NCBI GenBank assembly: GCA_013373005.1
Contig: JABXIP010000287.1
Coordinates: forward strand, 1-9,884
DNA from: Cytophagia bacterium
Lineage (GTDB): Bacteria; Bacteroidota; Bacteroidia; Cytophagales; Cyclobacteriaceae
DNA length: 9,884 nucleotides
Direction: 5' to 3'
Of this stretch, positions 7,605 to 9,884 are shown in pieces. The number at the start of each line of letters is the position of its first letter. Positions within the stretch are counted from its first letter, which is position 1. A program made the translations under genes and the position numbers. Below the pieces are notes generated by a model. That model saw only the letters and a list, made by a program, of their open reading frames with translations. It did no database searches and had not been told where the DNA came from.

Positions 7605-7931
7605 TTACACTGAGAAACTCTCTCCGCAACCACAGGTTCTGGATGCATTCGGGTTGATGAACTGGAAACCCTTTCCGTTCAAACCGTCAGAGAAATCTAG
7701 TGTAGTACCTAATAGATAAAGCAAGCTCTTTCTGTCCACCAGAATTTTCACGCCTTTATCTTCAAACACTTCGTCTTTCTCTCTTATCTCGGAGTCAAAC
7801 TCAAGGTCATACATGAGACCTGAGCATCCACCGCCTTGCACGGCCACTCTTATATTGTGGTTGTCTGTTTTGCCTTCTTTGCTACGTAGCTCAACAATCT
7901 TCTCTCTCGCTATATCTGTTACATTTATCAT
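7605..7931 (-). CDS. A-type iron-sulfur cluster carrier (HesB/IscA/SufA/ErpA family)
   Basis: A 108-residue Fe-S cluster carrier that accepts clusters from the scaffold and passes them to apoproteins. The three invariant cysteines are present: Cys36 in GGGCSGLMY, and Cys100 and Cys102 in the C-terminal TCGCGESF. The pattern G-GGCSG-x55-65-C-G-C and the length match the family exactly. IscA, SufA and ErpA cannot be separated by motif alone, so no symbol is given. It is the second gene of a two-gene minus-strand operon: its ATG overlaps the upstream stop as TAATG, implying translational coupling. No sufB, sufC, sufD or sufS is adjacent. It is followed by a palindromic repeat and a terminator (7493-7514). 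Confidence 0.93.
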   Translation of the reverse strand: MINVTDIAREKIVELRSKEGKTDNHNIRVAVQGGGCSGLMYDLEFDSEIREKDEVFEDKGVKILVDRKSLLYLLGTTLDFSDGLNGKGFQFINPNASRTCGCGESFSV

Positions 7932-8341
7932 TATGCTACCGGGTTTAATACTACACTAAATACTGTGATGGTGTTAATGTCTCTGCCGTAATAAAGCTTG
8001 TCCAAGGCATCGTAGGTATTGCTGGCTCTAAAGTAAGAGGTATGCAATTCATTGTCACCTTTGGCAATCCACTGAATGGTGTAAGAGCTGTATTTGTCTT
8101 TGTAAGATTGTACATACTCATACATTTTCTTCAGGGCATCGAGTTTATCTACACCAACTTCCGACTGAAACAGGAATGACTGATTGTGCCTTGGGTTAAT
8201 GGTGATCAAATCGAGCTTCACTTTTCCTTCAACTGTCTGAAATTCAAAACTCAATTCACTACCCTGAATACCCAGATAGCTCTCGATCTTTCTTTGGAGC
8301 TTTACACTTTCTACGTGTATATCTGTTCCTGTTGTCATCAT
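7931..8341 (-). CDS. Uncharacterised protein, coupled to the Fe-S carrier
   Basis: A 136-residue protein I do not recognise. It has no signal peptide and no membrane helix, so it is probably cytosolic. The N-terminal third (about 9-48) looks like a helix then strands (ESVKLQRKIESYLGIQ, then LSFEFQTVEGKVKLDLITI). The middle is a charged helix (DKLDALKKMYEYVQSYKDKY), followed by strands around YTIQWIAKGD and a tail YYGRDINTITVFSVVLNPV. There is no Cys and only His9, His52 and His99, so it is unlikely to hold an Fe-S cluster itself. The alternating helix and strand pattern suggests a small alpha/beta fold. Two consecutive ATGs (8339-8341 and 8336-8338) are possible starts. Its stop overlaps the Fe-S carrier start, and a predicted promoter lies about 85 bases upstream. 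Real gene: operon geometry supports it. Confidence 0.75.
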   Translation of the reverse strand: MMTTGTDIHVESVKLQRKIESYLGIQGSELSFEFQTVEGKVKLDLITINPRHNQSFLFQSEVGVDKLDALKKMYEYVQSYKDKYSSYTIQWIAKGDNELHTSYFRASNTYDALDKLYYGRDINTITVFSVVLNPVA

Positions 8342-8356
8342 TTTATCGGGTTAAAA

Positions 8357-8380
8357 CGCTTCTTTCACTATATTGAAGCG
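8357..8380. other. Dyad in the leader of the minus-strand operon
   Basis: CGCTTC (8357-8362) and GAAGCG (8375-8380) are exact inverted copies separated by 12 bases. The pair lies between the predicted minus-strand promoter (8424-8431) and the start at 8341, so it would form a hairpin in the leader RNA or act as a DNA dyad. Short, and could be chance. Confidence 0.35.
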
Positions 8381-8423
8381 ATTTACTTAACAGGCAACCC
8401 GCCTTTTAAGTTCAAGCGTTTGG

Positions 8424-8454
8424 CAAAGATAACCAATGAAAATCAATTGATTAA
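8424..8454 (-). promoter_or_regulatory. Predicted Bacteroidota sigma-A promoter for the minus-strand operon
   Basis: On the minus strand a perfect -7 box TATCTTTG (TAnnTTTG) occupies 8431 down to 8424. A partial -33 element TTA (consensus TTG) lies at 8454-8452, giving a 20-base spacer. Transcription would start near 8417, leaving a leader of about 75 bases before the ATG at 8341. The same -7 sequence precedes thiL. Confidence 0.6.
8441..8452. promoter_or_regulatory. 12-bp perfect palindrome within the promoter spacer (possible operator)
   Basis: AATCAATTGATT is its own reverse complement. It falls between the -33 and -7 elements of the predicted minus-strand promoter and 12 bases before the epimerase ATG, a place where a dimeric repressor could act on both divergent units. 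A 12-bp palindrome is expected a couple of times per 10 kb by chance, so position is the only argument. Confidence 0.3.
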
Positions 8455-8464
8455 GAACTACGAA

Positions 8465-8866
8465 ATGAGAAAAATTGAACACATAGGTATTGCGGTTAAA
8501 AGCATAGAAAATTCCAATGTGTTATTTGAGAAGCTTTTTGGAAGAGCGCACTATAAAATTGAAGAGGTAGCCTCCGAAGGAGTGAATACCAGCTTCTTCC
8601 ACATTGGGCCGAATAAAATCGAATTATTGGAAGCGACTAACCCCGATAGCCCGATAGCCAAGTTCATAGAAAAGAAGGGAGAAGGGATTCATCATATCGC
8701 TTTCGATGTGGAAGATATCCGTGCCGAAATGAAACGCTTGCAAGCCGAAGGGTTCACTCTGCTGAATGAACAGCCCAAAAAAGGAGCTGATAATAAACTC
8801 GTCTGTTTTCTTCACCCTAAAACCACCAATGGCGTGCTCATTGAGCTTTGCCAGGATGCCGGTTAG
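8465..8866 (+). CDS. mce: Methylmalonyl-CoA epimerase (VOC superfamily)
   Basis: Interconverts (2S)- and (2R)-methylmalonyl-CoA, linking propionyl-CoA carboxylation to methylmalonyl-CoA mutase and succinyl-CoA. The 133 residues match the family length and show two VOC repeats: IEHIGIAVKSIENS (4-17) and GIHHIAFDVEDI (74-85). Likely metal ligands are His6, Glu53 (NKIELLEAT), His76 or His77, and Glu127 (NGVLIELC). The segment DSPIAKFIEKKGEGIHH is characteristic of the epimerase rather than glyoxalase. The reading frame stays open further upstream to 8186, but that extension would run antisense across the uncharacterised gene and lacks family similarity; the ATG at 8465 puts the HIGIAV motif at the normal place. 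I found no strong plus-strand promoter in the 123-base divergent gap. Confidence 0.92.
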   Translation: MRKIEHIGIAVKSIENSNVLFEKLFGRAHYKIEEVASEGVNTSFFHIGPNKIELLEATNPDSPIAKFIEKKGEGIHHIAFDVEDIRAEMKRLQAEGFTLLNEQPKKGADNKLVCFLHPKTTNGVLIELCQDAG

Positions 8867-8957
8867 TTTAATGTTCATGGTTCATAGTTCCATGTCAGAC
8901 TATGAACCACAAAGTTCGGAACCTCAACTTTAAACATTGAACCTTAAACTCCTAAAC
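8866..8957. repeat. Degenerate heptamer-periodic array with GTT/AAC core
   Basis: GTT or GTC triplets begin at 8866, 8873, 8880, 8887 and 8894, exactly 7 bases apart, the first using the G of the epimerase TAG stop. In the second half the motif inverts: AAC ends at 8907, 8922, 8928, 8935, 8942, 8949 and 8957, mostly 6-8 bases apart. The whole block is thus a loosely palindromic heptad array between the epimerase gene and the thiL promoter. No coding content. Confidence 0.65.
8878..8909. other. Stem-loop inside the GTT/AAC array
   Basis: An 11-bp perfect stem, TGGTTCATAGT (8878-8888) with ACTATGAACCA (8899-8909), and a 10-base loop. It lies 11 bases past the epimerase stop. No T tract follows, so it is not a textbook terminator, but it is the only strong hairpin between this gene and thiL and may stabilise or end the transcript. 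Confidence 0.6.
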
Positions 8958-8973
8958 TGAAATTGTATCTTTG
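8944..8973 (+). promoter_or_regulatory. Predicted Bacteroidota sigma-A promoter of thiL
   Basis: A perfect -7 box TATCTTTG (TAnnTTTG) lies at 8966-8973, with a partial -33 TTA (8944-8946) 19 bases upstream. The box sits 18 bases before the thiL ATG, implying a very short leader. The -33 side overlaps the end of the heptamer array. Confidence 0.7.
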
Positions 8974-8991
8974 CCCCCTGAATCTACATTT

Positions 8992-9884
8992 ATGGCAGAG
9001 AAGCGTACGGAATTATCGGAATTAGGAGAGTTTGGATTAATTGACAGACTTGCTGAGGGAATGGAATTGAAAAACTCCAGCTCAGCAGTAGGTATTGGTG
9101 ACGATGCCGCTGTGATAGATCGCGGAGAGAACTACGGTTTACTTTCAACAGACATGTTGGTAGAAGGCATCCACTTCGATCTTTCTTATTGCCCTCTGCC
9201 TCATTTGGGTTTCAAAGCCATTGCCGTAAATGTATCGGATATTGCCGCTATGAATGGCAAACCAGAGCAGGTTACAGTATCGCTTGCTCTGAGCAATCGC
9301 TTTTCTGTTGAAGCTGTAGACGCCCTTTTCGAAGGAATGAAAGCTGCGGCCAAAGAGTACAATGTGGATATTGTGGGTGGCGATACCACAGCTTCTCAAA
9401 GTGGCTTGGTCATTTCAGTTTCGGTGCTTGGGCAGGTGAGTAAAGGCAAAGTGGTATACCGAAAAGGTGCTGGCCAGAACGACATACTTTGTGCAACAGG
9501 CGACCTTGGAGCTGCTTTTATCGGCTTGCAGGTGCTGGAAAGAGAAAAGCAGACCTTCCTTGCCAATCCGGATATGCAACCTAAGATCGATCAATATCAG
9601 TATCTGGTGCAAAGACAGTTGAAACCTTCAGCCAGAATGGATATCATCCATGAATTGTCTGAGTTGGGTATTGTTCCAACTAGTATGATGGACATTTCAG
9701 ATGGTTTGGCCTCGGAGGTACTTCATCTTTCAAAACATTCGGGAGTGAGTTTTGCTGTATATGAAGACCAGCTGCCAATTGATAAGCAGACCTACGATAC
9801 TGCAGTTGAGTTCAATCTGGATCCTATAACTGCTGTACTTAATGGTGGCGAAGATTACGAATTGCTGTTTACCATCAAGCAAGA
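8992..9884 (+). CDS. thiL: Thiamine-monophosphate kinase, 3' truncated by window edge
   Basis: Phosphorylates thiamine monophosphate with ATP to thiamine diphosphate, the last step of de novo cofactor synthesis. The frame stays open from the ATG to the window end, giving 297 residues of an expected 340 or so. The AIRS/PurM-type ATP-binding motifs appear in order: GIGDDAAV (34-41), STDMLVEGIHF (52-62), AVNVSDIAAM (78-87), GGDTT (129-133), GDLGAA (170-175), LKPSAR (210-215), MDISDGLASE (233-242) and GGEDYELLFT (285-294). The acidic metal-binding residues in GDD, STD, GGD and ISD are intact. The ATG lies 18 bases after a predicted -7 box, which supports this start. A separate transcription unit from the epimerase is likely. 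Confidence 0.95.
   Translation, partial: MAEKRTELSELGEFGLIDRLAEGMELKNSSSAVGIGDDAAVIDRGENYGLLSTDMLVEGIHFDLSYCPLPHLGFKAIAVNVSDIAAMNGKPEQVTVSLALSNRFSVEAVDALFEGMKAAAKEYNVDIVGGDTTASQSGLVISVSVLGQVSKGKVVYRKGAGQNDILCATGDLGAAFIGLQVLEREKQTFLANPDMQPKIDQYQYLVQRQLKPSARMDIIHELSELGIVPTSMMDISDGLASEVLHLSKHSGVSFAVYEDQLPIDKQTYDTAVEFNLDPITAVLNGGEDYELLFTIKQ

Noticed and set aside
8186..8464. Upstream extension of the epimerase reading frame (93 codons)
   Set aside because: It runs antisense over the uncharacterised minus-strand gene, has no family similarity, and the ATG at 8465 gives a normal-length epimerase with its first motif correctly placed.
9145..9612. Several minus-strand open frames of 62-84 codons within thiL
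   Set aside because: They are shadows of the intact thiL frame, which holds all family motifs in order.
1..9884. Search for a defence system, prophage, CRISPR or transposase
   Set aside because: All genes but two have core metabolic or envelope assignments; no CRISPR repeats, integrase, transposase or toxin-antitoxin pair is visible.

Overview
The window looks like Bacteroidota chromosome, probably the Cytophagales side (the phylum is well supported, the order is a guess). The signs are: no Shine-Dalgarno sequences before the starts; two -7 boxes reading TATCTTTG, which fit the Bacteroidota sigma-A pattern TAnnTTTG; a PorT-type outer-membrane barrel; a long PurF-like protein of the kind I associate with this phylum; and palindromic filler repeats between genes.

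Layout. Bases 1-4727 hold the end of a respiratory complex I operon: nuoL (5' end outside the window), nuoM and nuoN, packed with a 3-bp gap and a TAATG overlap. Nine bases after nuoN comes a 628-residue class II glutamine amidotransferase / phosphoribosyltransferase of the PurF superfamily (4737-6623), apparently on the same transcript. Its 3' flank has a heptamer-periodic repeat, a second palindromic repeat fragment and a strong intrinsic terminator (6752-6776). A small secreted outer-membrane beta-barrel gene follows (6843-7430). It converges on a two-gene minus-strand operon made of an uncharacterised 136-residue protein (7931-8341) and an A-type Fe-S carrier of the IscA/SufA/HesB family (7605-7931), again joined by TAATG. 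Divergent from that operon are methylmalonyl-CoA epimerase (8465-8866) and then thiamine-monophosphate kinase thiL (8992 to beyond the window end), which has its own promoter.

Function. This is mostly core metabolism. Complex I pumps ions using NADH and depends on Fe-S clusters; the A-type carrier helps deliver such clusters, though it is a separate transcription unit. The epimerase serves the propionyl-CoA/succinyl-CoA route, and ThiL makes thiamine diphosphate.

I see no defence system, phage, transposon, CRISPR array, rRNA or tRNA. The least ordinary items are: (a) two intergenic arrays with a 7-bp period whose first unit includes the G of the upstream gene's TAG stop; (b) the PurF-like enzyme, which departs from canonical PurF at the oxyanion hole, the Fe-S ligand set and the PRPP flexible loop; (c) the uncharacterised partner of the Fe-S carrier; and (d) a 12-bp palindrome between the -33 and -7 elements of that operon's predicted promoter. 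No stretch over 300 bases lacks a gene.
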